DNA from: Bradyrhizobium japonicum USDA 6
Lineage (GTDB): Bacteria > Pseudomonadota > Alphaproteobacteria > Rhizobiales > Xanthobacteraceae
Assembly: GCF_000284375.1 (NCBI RefSeq)
Contig: NC_017249.1
Location: 4,194,001 to 4,258,000 of the forward strand
Reading direction: 5' to 3'
Length of the DNA stretch: 64,000 nt
Shown: piece by piece, positions 8,360-16,655 of the stretch
How positions within the stretch are numbered: the stretch's first letter is position 1
Layout of the letters: the number at the start of each line of letters is the position of its first letter
Made by a program: the position numbers and the translations under genes
The notes under the pieces: generated by a model
Told to the model about the DNA's origin: nothing
The model's database searches: none
Seen by the model: only the letters and a program-made list of their open reading frames with translations

Positions 8360-8833
8360 TCACTTCTCGCCACTGATCTCGTCGAGCTGGCGGACAACCT
8401 TCTTCCAGCCGCCGCTCATGACCGTGTAGGCCGATTCGTTTCTGGGCATGATGAAGCCCGCATGCACCAGGCGGATCCGCGTGCCGGCTTCGACCGGGGT
8501 GAGGGACCACGTCACGACGGTGTCGAGCGGCGCGCCGTAGCCGGTGTTGCGTTCGTCGCCGCCTTTCCAGGCATAGACGAGGCGCCGGTTAGGTACGACT
8601 TCCAGAACCCGGCAATGGATCACGCCGTCCCAATTGCCGCCCGGCGTTGTCTGGAAGGTGAAGGCCTTGCCTTCGACGGCTTCGAAGCCGGTCGGCTGCA
8701 TCAGCCAGCGCGCGATCAACCGGGCGCTGGTCAGCGTCTTCCAGATCGTCTCGGGCGCGTGAGGGAAGACGTCCTCCAAAACAATGTCTTGGACGATGTC
8801 TTTTGTCTCGGCTTTGAACTCGGCTGCACTCAC
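8360..8833 (-). CDS. SRPBCC / AHSA1-like domain protein
   Basis: 157 residues with the Bet v 1/AHSA1 hallmarks: DVFPHAPETIWKTLTS early, ARWLMQPTGFEA, then W-rich strands and a C-terminal helix (GGWKKVVRQLDEI). These proteins bind hydrophobic ligands in a helix-grip pocket; the ligand is unknown. The start overlaps the end of the ArsR gene by four bases, so the two are translationally coupled. The ArsR/SRPBCC pairing is common in rhizobia. Confidence 0.85.
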   Translation of the reverse strand: MSAAEFKAETKDIVQDIVLEDVFPHAPETIWKTLTSARLIARWLMQPTGFEAVEGKAFTFQTTPGGNWDGVIHCRVLEVVPNRRLVYAWKGGDERNTGYGAPLDTVVTWSLTPVEAGTRIRLVHAGFIMPRNESAYTVMSGGWKKVVRQLDEISGEK

Positions 8834-9165
8834 GGATCGATCTCCTTCAAGAGGTCACGCAGATTCTGGAAGCGCTCGCGCCAGAACACGCCGTAATGGT
8901 CCATCCAGGTGACCAGCGGCTCGAGTCCTTGCGGCGCGGCGCGGTAATAGACATTGCGGCCCTCGGCGCGCTCGGCGACGAGGCCGGCCTGCTTCAGCGA
9001 CTTCAAATGCTGCGAGATCGCGCCCTGCGTCACGCCGCTGCCGCGGGTGAGCTCGGCGACGCTGATCTCCTTGCTCTCGAACACGCGCTCGAACACGGCG
9101 CGGCGGGTCGGATCGGCGAGGGCACGCATCACGGTCGTGACGGGATTTGGGGTGGCTTCGATCAT
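8830..9165 (-). CDS. ArsR-family transcriptional regulator
   Basis: 111 residues with a winged-helix domain: MRALADPTRRAVFERV, then the recognition helix region SGVTQGAISQHLKSLKQAGL and wing AERAEGRNVYY. No metal-binding CxC is present, so it is likely a metal-independent ArsR of the type linked to SRPBCC genes. The ATG at 9165 is chosen instead of an upstream TTG at 9201, because the TTG lies inside a palindromic operator. The gene appears to start a three-gene operon and to repress itself. Confidence 0.85.
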   Translation of the reverse strand: MIEATPNPVTTVMRALADPTRRAVFERVFESKEISVAELTRGSGVTQGAISQHLKSLKQAGLVAERAEGRNVYYRAAPQGLEPLVTWMDHYGVFWRERFQNLRDLLKEIDP

Positions 9166-9174
9166 GGGTGTTAG

Positions 9175-9208
9175 ATTAGTAAGCGCTAATGCATTAGTCA
9201 ATGCTAAT
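9175..9208. promoter_or_regulatory. ArsR operator over a probable leaderless promoter
   Basis: A 12-base perfect palindrome CTAATGCATTAG (9186-9197) is flanked symmetrically by ATTAG at 9175 and CTAAT ending at 9208. On the minus strand TTGACT (9201-9196), a 17-base spacer and TAATCT (9178-9173) form a sigma-70-like promoter under the operator. It would start transcription at about 9165-9166, the arsR ATG. Confidence 0.65.
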
Positions 9209-9246
9209 TTATTGGCTTGAAGCAGGCTGGATCGCCGTCTTGACTG

Positions 9247-9264
9247 TGACTGACCAGTCAGTCA
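9247..9264. promoter_or_regulatory. TetR operator
   Basis: A perfect 8+8 inverted repeat with a 2-base centre, TGACTGACCAGTCAGTCA, eleven bases before the tetR ATG. TTGACT (9240-9245), 17 bases, and CATAAA (9263-9268) form the likely promoter. The operator fills the spacer and touches the -10. The start site would fall at about the ATG (9275). Confidence 0.72.
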
Positions 9265-9274
9265 TAAATTTGGA

Positions 9275-9964
9275 ATGACAAAGAAGCCAACCAAAGCAGT
9301 CACGCCAACCGCAGCTCGCGCCGATGCGAAGGGCCGTTCGCCCGCCGACGCTGCGCCCGCTTCGAACCGTGCCACGCGTGCGGCCGAGCGCCGGTCGGCC
9401 ATCGTGGAAGCGGCGATGGAGGAGTTCATCGCGCGTGGCTTTGCCGCGACGCGGCTCGACGACATCGCCAAGCGGGCGGGCGTGGCCAAGGGCACGATCT
9501 ACCTGCACTTCAAGGACAAGGAATCGATGTTCGAGGAGCTGGTGCGCACGGTGATCGTGCCCGTCGTGGCCAAGCTGAATGCGCTGCCGCCGCCGACGGG
9601 CTCGGTGCGCGATCTCGTCGAGGCCTTTGCCGGTAACTTCCTCAAGGAGGTCATCGGCACGAGGCGCGGCGATCTCGTGCGATTGATCGTGGCGGAAGGG
9701 CCGCGCTTTCCGTCCGTCGCCGATTTCTATTATCGCGAGGTCGTCTCGCGCGGGATCGCCGGCATGCGCGCGCTGATCGAGCTCGGCATTGCCCGCGGCG
9801 AGATCCGCGAGAAGAACCTCGCGCGCTATCCGCAGATCCTGGTCGCACCCGCGATGATCGCGGTGATCTGGCAGAGCCTGTTTGCACGGCACGCGCCGCT
9901 CGACGCCCAGGACATGCTGCGCGTCCATCTCGATGTGATTTTTGGTGAACGGAGGACGACATGA
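9275..9964 (+). CDS. TetR/AcrR-family regulator of the downstream efflux operon
   Basis: 229 residues. After a ~40-residue Ala/Arg-rich tail comes the TetR DNA-binding domain: AIVEAAMEEFIARGFAATRL and the helix-turn-helix DDIAKRAGVAKGTIYLHFKDK near 59-79. The C-terminal ligand domain is helical. The next gene overlaps its stop (ATGA), so regulator and transporter form one operon, and the operator just upstream implies autorepression lifted by a transported compound. No ribosome site is visible before the ATG, in line with leaderless translation. Confidence 0.88.
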   Translation: MTKKPTKAVTPTAARADAKGRSPADAAPASNRATRAAERRSAIVEAAMEEFIARGFAATRLDDIAKRAGVAKGTIYLHFKDKESMFEELVRTVIVPVVAKLNALPPPTGSVRDLVEAFAGNFLKEVIGTRRGDLVRLIVAEGPRFPSVADFYYREVVSRGIAGMRALIELGIARGEIREKNLARYPQILVAPAMIAVIWQSLFARHAPLDAQDMLRVHLDVIFGERRTT

Positions 9965-10749
9965 GGTCGTCGCGGGCAATTTCTGTGTTTGCGTTGGCCG
10001 CCGTCCTTGCAACCGGCCTTGCCGGTTGCAAGGACAAGCGCGATCCCGGATTTCAGGGCTGGGTCGAGGCCGACATGATCTTCGTCAGCCCGGACGAAGC
10101 GGGCCGGGTGACGAAGCTCAATGTCCGCGAGGGCGACGAGGTGAAGGTCGGCGATGCCCTCTATTCCGTCGACGACGATCTCCAGCTTGCCGACCTCAAC
10201 CAGAACAAGGCGACACTGGCCAACGCGCAGCAGACCTATGATCGCGCGGCCTCGCTGAACAAGACCGGGTCCGGCACGCAGGCCAATCTCGATTCCGCGG
10301 TGTCGTCCTTGCGTGTCGCCGAAGCGCGGGTCGCGACGTCGGAGACGCGAATGGCGCGGCGGAGGGGCTTTGCGCCCGTTGCCGGCACCATCCAGCAGAT
10401 CTATTTCCGCGAGGGCGAGATGGTGGCGGCGCAGCGGCCGGTGCTCTCGATCATGCCGCCTGGCAACATGAAGCTGCGCTTCTTCGTGCCCGAAACGGAG
10501 TTGCCGAAGCTTGCGATCGGCGACACGGTGCGCATCTCTTGCGACAATTGCGCGGCGGATCTCACCGCAAAGATCTATTTCATCGCGACCTCGGCCGAAT
10601 ACACTCCGCCTGTCATCTACAGCCTCGATGAGCGCAACAAGCTGGTCTATTTGATCCAGGCGCGGCCCTCGCGGCCCGATGCCCTGCGGGTCGGACAGCC
10701 GATCGACGTCTATCTCAATCCAAAAACGCCGGTGGCGGACAAGCGATGA
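9961..10749 (+). CDS. HlyD-family periplasmic adaptor lipoprotein
   Basis: 262 residues. The N terminus has a signal peptide with lipobox LAGC, so Cys23 is the likely lipidated residue. A biotinyl-lipoyl-like half motif follows (VSPDEAGRVTKLNVREGDEVKVGD), then a short coiled-coil hairpin (about 85-130) and the second half (RRRGFAPVAGTIQQIYFREGEMV). It resembles YbhG-type adaptors that join ABC-2 exporters to an outer membrane channel. It sits between the TetR gene and the ABC ATPase with four-base overlaps on both sides. Confidence 0.87.
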   Translation: MRSSRAISVFALAAVLATGLAGCKDKRDPGFQGWVEADMIFVSPDEAGRVTKLNVREGDEVKVGDALYSVDDDLQLADLNQNKATLANAQQTYDRAASLNKTGSGTQANLDSAVSSLRVAEARVATSETRMARRRGFAPVAGTIQQIYFREGEMVAAQRPVLSIMPPGNMKLRFFVPETELPKLAIGDTVRISCDNCAADLTAKIYFIATSAEYTPPVIYSLDERNKLVYLIQARPSRPDALRVGQPIDVYLNPKTPVADKR

Positions 10750-11684
10750 GCGGCGGCAACGGCAACGGCATCGCGATCGACGTCAAGGGCCTGACCAAGT
10801 CGTTTGGCGGCCGCGAGGTCGTGCACGATCTGTCGATGCAGGTGAAGCGCGGCTCGATCTACGGCTTCCTCGGGCCGAACGGCTCGGGCAAGACCACCAC
10901 CATCCGCATCCTCTGCGGCCTGCTCACGCCCGACAGTGGCGAGGGCACCTGCCTCGGCTACGACATCCGGCGCGATGCCGAAAAGATCAAGCGCCAGGTC
11001 GGCTACATGACCCAGCGCTTCAGCCTGTACCAGGACCTCTCGGTTCGGGAGAACCTCGAATTCGTCGCGCGGCTCTATGGCCTCACTGACGCACGCGGCG
11101 CTGCGCGCGACATGATCAAGCGGCTCGGGCTGTCGGGGCGCGAGGAGCAGCTCGCGGGCGAGCTCTCCGGTGGCTGGAAGCAGCGGCTCGCGCTCGGGGC
11201 CTGCACGCTGCCCAGTCCGAAACTGCTTCTGCTGGACGAGCCGACCGCCGGCGTCGATCCCAAGGCGCGGCGCGATTTCTGGAACGAGATCCATGCGCTC
11301 GCGGCCGACGGCCTCACCGTCCTGGTCTCGACCCACTACATGGACGAGGCCGAGCGCTGCCACGAGATCGCCTACATCGCCTACGGCCATCTCCTGGCGC
11401 ACGGCACGGTGGAGGAGGTGATCGCGAAGTCCGCCCTGACGACCTACACCGTGACGGGCGAGGAGCTCAACGGGCTCACGGCCGCGCTCACCGGCAAGCC
11501 CGGCGTGGACATGGTGGCACCGTTCGGCACTTCGCTGCACGTGTCCGGGCGCGACGTGGCCGCGCTCGAGGCCAGCATCGCGCCGTGGCGCGAGAAGGGC
11601 GGCCTGCACTGGCACAAATCATCGCCCTCGCTCGAAGACGTGTTCATCGAATTGATGAGCCGTTCGAAGGACAATTTCCAATGA
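10746..11684 (+). CDS. ABC-2 exporter ATP-binding protein
   Basis: 312 residues with a complete nucleotide-binding domain: Walker A GPNGSGKTT near 40-48, signature ELSGGWKQRLALG, Walker B LLLLDEPTAGVDP, and switch His in STHYMDEAERC. The C-terminal extension (about 225-312) is typical of drug/polysaccharide DrrA/YbhF-like ATPases. It powers the downstream permease. Overlaps with both neighbours show a tight operon. Confidence 0.93.
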   Translation: MSGGNGNGIAIDVKGLTKSFGGREVVHDLSMQVKRGSIYGFLGPNGSGKTTTIRILCGLLTPDSGEGTCLGYDIRRDAEKIKRQVGYMTQRFSLYQDLSVRENLEFVARLYGLTDARGAARDMIKRLGLSGREEQLAGELSGGWKQRLALGACTLPSPKLLLLDEPTAGVDPKARRDFWNEIHALAADGLTVLVSTHYMDEAERCHEIAYIAYGHLLAHGTVEEVIAKSALTTYTVTGEELNGLTAALTGKPGVDMVAPFGTSLHVSGRDVAALEASIAPWREKGGLHWHKSSPSLEDVFIELMSRSKDNFQ

Positions 11685-12844
11685 GCGCCGCCGATCATCC
11701 CGCACCCGCGCACGAATTCCGCGAGCGCTTCGGCTTCTGGAAGCGCTCCTATGCGATGCTGGTCAAGGAGTTCATCCAGCTCAAGCGCGACCGCGTGTCG
11801 TTCGCGATGATCGTGATGCTGCCGGTGATGCAACTTCTGCTGTTCGGCTATGCCATCAACACCACGCCGCACAATCTGCCGAGCGCGGTGCTGCTCCAGG
11901 AGGATTCGGATCTTGCCCGCTCGGTGTTGAAGGCGCTGGAGAACACCGCCTATTTCCGCTTCATCTACGAGGTGCACGACGTCGACGATTTCGACAACCT
12001 GCTGAAATCGGGCAAGGTGCTGTTCGGCGTCGAGATTCCGCGCGGCTTCGAGCGCGCGGTGCGGCGCGGCGACCGGCCGGCGCTGCTGGTTGCGGCCGAC
12101 GCCACCGATCCCGTTGCGGCGAGCGCCGCGCTCGGCTCGCTCGGCATGGTCGTGCAGACCGCGCTTGCGCACGATCTCTATATCGGCAATCCGCCCGAGA
12201 TGCCGTTCGAGATCCGCGCGCATGCGCGCTACAATCCGGCCGCGTCGTCCAGCCTCAATATCGTGCCGGGCCTCGTCGGCACCATCCTCACCATGACCAT
12301 GCTGATCTTCACCGCGCTCTCGGTCACCCGCGAGGTCGAGCGGGGCACCATGGAGAGCCTGCTGTCGATGCCGATCAAGCCGGTCGAGGTGATGTTCGGC
12401 AAGATCATTCCTTATGTGCTGGTCGGCTTCGTTCAGGCCTTCCTCATCATCGGCATCGGCGTCGGCTTGTTCGGTGTGCCCTTGCTCGGCAATCTGTTCC
12501 TGCTCGCGCTGCTGTCGACCTTGTTCATCGCTACAAATCTATCGATTGGCTACACCATCTCGACGGTGGTGCAGAACCAGCTCCAGGCCATGCAGATGGC
12601 CATGATGTTCTTCCTGCCGAGCATTCTGCTCTCCGGATTCATGTTCCCGTTCGCCGGCATGCCGGTCTGGGCGCAATATCTCGGTGAGTGCCTGCCGCTG
12701 ACCCACTACTTGCGGATCGTCCGCGCCATCATGCTGAAGGGCGCGACCATGCAGAATTTGCGCTTCGACGCGTTGGCGCTGGCGATCCTGATGCTGGTCG
12801 CCATGACCATCGCGGTCACGCGCTTCCGCCGCACCCTGGATTGA
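11681..12844 (+). CDS. ABC-2 type permease (YbhR/YhhJ-like)
   Basis: 387 residues. An N-terminal cytoplasmic stretch and one membrane helix (MIVMLPVMQLLLFGYAI) are followed by a ~130-residue periplasmic domain. Five further helices come after the LSVTREVERGTMESLLSMP motif, which is typical of ABC-2 permeases. With the adaptor and ATPase it would form a tripartite exporter for drugs or lipids; the substrate is unknown. The ATG overlaps the ATPase stop; the open frame upstream lies inside that gene. Confidence 0.9.
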   Translation: MSAADHPAPAHEFRERFGFWKRSYAMLVKEFIQLKRDRVSFAMIVMLPVMQLLLFGYAINTTPHNLPSAVLLQEDSDLARSVLKALENTAYFRFIYEVHDVDDFDNLLKSGKVLFGVEIPRGFERAVRRGDRPALLVAADATDPVAASAALGSLGMVVQTALAHDLYIGNPPEMPFEIRAHARYNPAASSSLNIVPGLVGTILTMTMLIFTALSVTREVERGTMESLLSMPIKPVEVMFGKIIPYVLVGFVQAFLIIGIGVGLFGVPLLGNLFLLALLSTLFIATNLSIGYTISTVVQNQLQAMQMAMMFFLPSILLSGFMFPFAGMPVWAQYLGECLPLTHYLRIVRAIMLKGATMQNLRFDALALAILMLVAMTIAVTRFRRTLD

Positions 12845-12873
12845 GGCAGAATGCCCCGGAATCGAGGGGTGGA

Positions 12874-14181
12874 ATGGTCAGGTTAGCCAGCAGGAAGACC
12901 CGGCAACACGCCGTGCTATCGGAGGATTTCGAGCGCGAGCTGACGCGGGAAGTGCTGCGCACCGAGCTGTTGCGCGTGCGGACACTGATCATCACCGGCT
13001 GCGTCATGATCTTGTTCCTCACCGCAACCTACCTGATCGACCCTGCTCTCGTGAACCGGGTCTGGCGCGGGACGGAGGGCCTCGTCCACGAATACATTCT
13101 CTTGGCGGGGTTCATCCTCTTCGAGGTTTGGATTCACCGTCAGATCAGGCGAAACCTCAAGCTCGATCGCGACCTGCCGGTGATCAGGCGCTATATCGGC
13201 GCTCTCATCGAAACGTCGCTGCCGACGATCATTCTGATCCTGCAGATTCGCAGCATGGGGGCGAGCCAGGCGCTCGGTTTCGTGCTGCCACTGGTTTATT
13301 TCATTTTCGTCATTCTTTCGACGCTGCGGCTCGATTTCTGGCTGTCCACCTTCACTGGATTTGTGGCCGCAGCCGAACTCTTGGCCGTCGCGCTGTATTA
13401 TAATTCGGCCAACGACGCCGGCGAGCCCCTGATCTACTTTCACGTGGTGCGCAGCACCATCATCCTGATTTGCGGCGTGCTCGCGGGCGCCGTCGGCGCG
13501 CGGTTGCGGCGGCAATTTGCCGCGAGCATTGTGGCGGCCACCGCGCGCGACCGGGTGACGAACCTGTTCGGCCAGCATGTCTCGCCGCAGGTGGTGGAGC
13601 GGCTGATGGCGGCGGGACCCAGCGCGGGCGGCGACCTTCGTCGCGTCGCGGTGATGTTCGTCGATTTCCGCGGCTTCACCGCCAGCGCGCGGTTGCGCAC
13701 CCCGCAGGAGGTGGTTGACCGGCTCGACGGCGCGTTCGCCGTGCTGGTCGACATCCTCGATCGTCAGGGCGGCATCGTGAACAAGTTTTTGGGCGATGGC
13801 TTCCTCGCCCTGTTCGGCGCGCCGCTGGAGGCCTCCGACGCCGCGCACCGCGCGGTTGCCGCAGGCCGCGAGATGCTGGCCGCGATGGACCGCATCAACG
13901 CACAAACGAGCTGGCCCCTGCGGATCGGCATCGGCATCCATTTCGGCGAGGTCGTTGCCGGCAATATCGGCTCGCCCCGACGCAAGGAGTACACGGTGAT
14001 CGGCGATACCGTGAACTTCGCCTCGCGGCTGGAGGCACTCAACAAGGAGCTCGGCTCGCAGCTCCTGATCTCCGAGTCTGTCCGCGAGGCGCTCGGCGAC
14101 GACGGTGAGGACGCCGTCGCGCTCGGCGAGGTCGCGGTCCGCGGCTACGAGCACAAGGTAGCGGTGTTTCAACTGGGGTGA
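12874..14181 (+). CDS. Membrane-bound class III adenylate/guanylate cyclase
   Basis: 435 residues. Residues ~35-215 hold about six hydrophobic segments, then a class III catalytic domain: VMFVDFRGFTASAR supplies the first metal Asp, NKFLGDGFLALFGAP the second, and DTVNFASRLEAL the transition-state Asn/Arg region. It should make cAMP from ATP at the inner membrane. The start with a GAGGGGTGG ribosome site is preferred over the long upstream frame, which overlaps the permease gene. No partner gene is coupled to it. Confidence 0.9.
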   Translation: MVRLASRKTRQHAVLSEDFERELTREVLRTELLRVRTLIITGCVMILFLTATYLIDPALVNRVWRGTEGLVHEYILLAGFILFEVWIHRQIRRNLKLDRDLPVIRRYIGALIETSLPTIILILQIRSMGASQALGFVLPLVYFIFVILSTLRLDFWLSTFTGFVAAAELLAVALYYNSANDAGEPLIYFHVVRSTIILICGVLAGAVGARLRRQFAASIVAATARDRVTNLFGQHVSPQVVERLMAAGPSAGGDLRRVAVMFVDFRGFTASARLRTPQEVVDRLDGAFAVLVDILDRQGGIVNKFLGDGFLALFGAPLEASDAAHRAVAAGREMLAAMDRINAQTSWPLRIGIGIHFGEVVAGNIGSPRRKEYTVIGDTVNFASRLEALNKELGSQLLISESVREALGDDGEDAVALGEVAVRGYEHKVAVFQLG

Positions 14182-14293
14182 GGGTGCTCGCGTTTCGTTG
14201 ACGGCGCGTGATGAAATATCTCACGGCGATTTCCGCTCATGTTGTCAGGACGCCGAAACCTCTCGGCTTCCGTTTGCCACGCGGAGAGAACCC

Positions 14294-14491
14294 ATGACCC
14301 GATTGACCCTTGTCTCGGCCGCCCTGATCGCCGCCGCCGTCTATCAAACCCAGGCCGCAGCCGCCCGCGACGTCGCCCCGCGGCGCGCTCCGCCTCAGGC
14401 GGCTGCGGATTGCGTGAGGGCTCCGGCGCAGGGCGCGTTTGCCTCTGCGCCCTACAAGCAACCGCCCTGCACGCCGAAGGCAGCGAACTAA
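14294..14491 (+). CDS. Small secreted Ala/Pro-rich protein
   Basis: 65 residues, a signal peptide of ~22 residues (LTLVSAALIAAAVYQTQAAA) followed by a short Ala/Pro/Arg-rich mature part with two Cys (DCVRAPAQ and PPCTPKAAN). A GGAGAGAA ribosome site supports the ATG. I do not recognise a family; the two Cys could form a disulfide in the periplasm. The size makes this call less certain than its neighbours. Confidence 0.55.
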   Translation: MTRLTLVSAALIAAAVYQTQAAAARDVAPRRAPPQAAADCVRAPAQGAFASAPYKQPPCTPKAAN

Positions 14492-14591
14492 CACGCAAGG
14501 CGAGGTCGGGTTGGCAACGTCCGCCCGCCCGACCTCGCGTCGCCGGTCTCGCAATTGCGGTACCCTGGTAGCTCTTGACTCCCATCTCATC

Positions 14592-14609
14592 TAGTCATCT
14601 ATATGACTA
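14592..14609. promoter_or_regulatory. GntR/HutC-type operator at the gntR start
   Basis: TAGTCAT-N4-ATGACTA, a perfect 7+7 inverted repeat ending one base before the ATG at 14611. TTGACT at 14575-14580 and TATATG at 14600-14605 (19-base spacer) are a possible promoter whose -10 lies inside the operator. The start site would be at or next to the ATG. Confidence 0.6.
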
Positions 14610-14610
14610 T

Positions 14611-15342
14611 ATGAATGCAGCTCCGCACGACGATCGCCTGCCACGCTACCAGCGCCTGCGCGACGACCTCGCCGCGCGGATCAACCGCAATGAATGGCGG
14701 CCGGGCGAGCCGATCCCGTCGGAGGCCGAGCTTGCGGCGCATTACGGCGTTGCGATCGGCACCGTGCGCAAAGCGATCGATCAGCTCGTTGCGGATGCCG
14801 TGCTGGAGCGCCAGCAGGGCCGCGGCACCTTCGTGCGCCGGGCGCGCTTCAACTCCTCGCTATTCCGCTTCTTCCGCTTCCAGTCCGAGAGCGGCGAGCG
14901 GCGCGTGCCGAAGAGCCGCATCATCCGGCGCAAGAGCGTTGCCGCGAATTCGGCCGTTGCCTCGGCGCTGCGCATCCCTGTCGGCGAGCCCGTGATCAGC
15001 CTGTCGCGTCTGCGCCTGATCGACGATGTGCCGCTGCTCGCCGAAGAAATCTGGCTCCAGCAATCGCGCTTCGCGCCGATCTTGGAGATCGACACCGCCG
15101 AATTCGGCGACCTGCTTTATCCGCTCTACGAGGAGCGCTGCGGGGAGGTGGTGGTGTCGGCCGAGGAAATTCTGACGGTCGAAACCGCCAACGAGATGCA
15201 GGCGCGCCTGCTGCGCCTCGAAGCGCACGCGCCATTGATCGTGATCGAGCGCCTCGCGCTCGATCTGGAGCGGCGGCCGATCGAATGGCGCAGGTCGCGC
15301 GGGCCGGCCGACCGGTTCCGCTACCACGCCGAGATCAGGTGA
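14611..15342 (+). CDS. GntR-family regulator, HutC subfamily (UTRA domain)
   Basis: 243 residues. The N-terminal winged helix is clear: LPRYQRLRDDLAARI, GEPIPSEAELAAHYGVAIG and TVRKAIDQLVADAVLERQQG, then GRGTFVRR. From ~85 on comes a UTRA-type ligand domain (VISLSRLRLIDDVPLLAEEIW). It probably represses itself and the following MFS transporter and amidohydrolase genes. No ribosome site precedes the ATG. The TTG at 14575 would overlap the -35 and operator, so I reject it as a start. Confidence 0.87.
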   Translation: MNAAPHDDRLPRYQRLRDDLAARINRNEWRPGEPIPSEAELAAHYGVAIGTVRKAIDQLVADAVLERQQGRGTFVRRARFNSSLFRFFRFQSESGERRVPKSRIIRRKSVAANSAVASALRIPVGEPVISLSRLRLIDDVPLLAEEIWLQQSRFAPILEIDTAEFGDLLYPLYEERCGEVVVSAEEILTVETANEMQARLLRLEAHAPLIVIERLALDLERRPIEWRRSRGPADRFRYHAEIR

Positions 15343-15391
15343 GCGCGACTTTTCAAGACATCAAGCAATAACGAGTACAAGGGTAGGAAAA

Positions 15392-16633
15392 ATGTCAAAC
15401 TGGTACAGCGAAAGCTCTCCGCTGGAGCGGCGCACGTTCTGGGCAAGCTTTGGCGGCTGGGCGCTCGATGCGCTCGACGTCCAGATGTTCGGCCTTGCCA
15501 TCCCCGCGCTGATCGCCGCCTTCGGCATCAGCAAGGCCGATGCGGGTCTGCTCGGCTCGATCACGCTGTTCTTCGGCGCGTTCGGCGGCTGGATCGGTGG
15601 CGCGCTCGGCGACCGTTTCGGCCGCGTCAAGGCGCTTCAGATTACTGTTGCGACCTTTGCGCTCGCGACCTTCGCTTGCGCGTTCGCGATGACTTTCACC
15701 CAGCTCCTGATCCTGAAGGCGATCCAGGGCCTCGGCTTCGGCGCCGAATGGGCCTGCGGCGCGGTGCTGATGGCCGAGATCATCCGCCCCGAGCATCGCG
15801 GCAAGGCGCTGGGCTCGGTGCAGAGCGCCTGGGCCGTGGGGTGGGGCGCAGCCGTGCTGCTCTCGGCCCTCGTGTTCACTTATGCACCCGCCGACATCGC
15901 CTGGCGGCTGCTGTTTGCACTGGGGCTGTTGCCCGCGCTCCTCATCATCTTCATCCGCCGCGGCTTGAAGGAGCCGCCACGCGCCGTCGCAGCCGGGAAG
16001 ACGCCGTTCTTCGCCACGCTCTCGGGCATCTTCCATCGCGACGTGCTGCGCTCGACGCTGATCGGAGGCCTGTTTGGCATCGGCGCCCACGGCGGCTACG
16101 CGGCCCTGACCACGTTCCTGCCGACCTTCCTGCGCGAAGTGCGGCAGTTGTCGGTGCTGGGCTCCAGCGGCTACCTCGCCGTGATCATCGTCGCCTTCTT
16201 CTGCGGCTGCGTCGCCAGCGGCATCATCAGCGACCGTATCGGCCGCAGGGCCAACGTCGCCTTCTTCGCCAGCGCCTGCATCGTCACCGTGCTGATCTAC
16301 ATCTTTGCGCCGCTGACCAATGGCGAGATGCTGGTGCTCGGCTTTCCGCTCGGCTTCTTCTCCGCCGGCATTCCCGCCAGCATGGCGGCGCTGTTCAGCG
16401 AACTCTATCCGGCCGGCGTGCGCGGCACCGGCGTCGGCTTCTGCTACAATTTCGGCCGCATCGTCTCCGCCGCGTTCCCGTTCCTCGTGGGCTATCTCAG
16501 CGACCATATCGGGCTCGGACCGGCGATCGGCATCGATGCGGCCTTCGCCTATTCGCTGGTGCTGATCGCGGTGGTGCTGCTGCCCGAGACCCGCGGCAAG
16601 GTTTTTGAACAAGCCGCCGCGACGCGCGCCTGA
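15392..16633 (+). CDS. MFS transporter (aromatic-acid/sugar-acid H+ symporter type)
   Basis: 413 residues with 12 predicted membrane helices. The loop 2-3 motif is GGALGDRFGRVKAL and a second copy SGIISDRIGRRANV lies in the C-terminal half. LDALDVQMFGLAIPAL in helix 1 carries the Asp typical of the AAHS/MucK branch. It likely imports an organic acid as a symporter. It lies 49 bases after the GntR gene, and the next gene encodes an amidohydrolase that may process the imported compound. Confidence 0.87.
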   Translation: MSNWYSESSPLERRTFWASFGGWALDALDVQMFGLAIPALIAAFGISKADAGLLGSITLFFGAFGGWIGGALGDRFGRVKALQITVATFALATFACAFAMTFTQLLILKAIQGLGFGAEWACGAVLMAEIIRPEHRGKALGSVQSAWAVGWGAAVLLSALVFTYAPADIAWRLLFALGLLPALLIIFIRRGLKEPPRAVAAGKTPFFATLSGIFHRDVLRSTLIGGLFGIGAHGGYAALTTFLPTFLREVRQLSVLGSSGYLAVIIVAFFCGCVASGIISDRIGRRANVAFFASACIVTVLIYIFAPLTNGEMLVLGFPLGFFSAGIPASMAALFSELYPAGVRGTGVGFCYNFGRIVSAAFPFLVGYLSDHIGLGPAIGIDAAFAYSLVLIAVVLLPETRGKVFEQAAATRA

Positions 16634-16655
16634 CGCCGGATGGGGAGCAATCACC

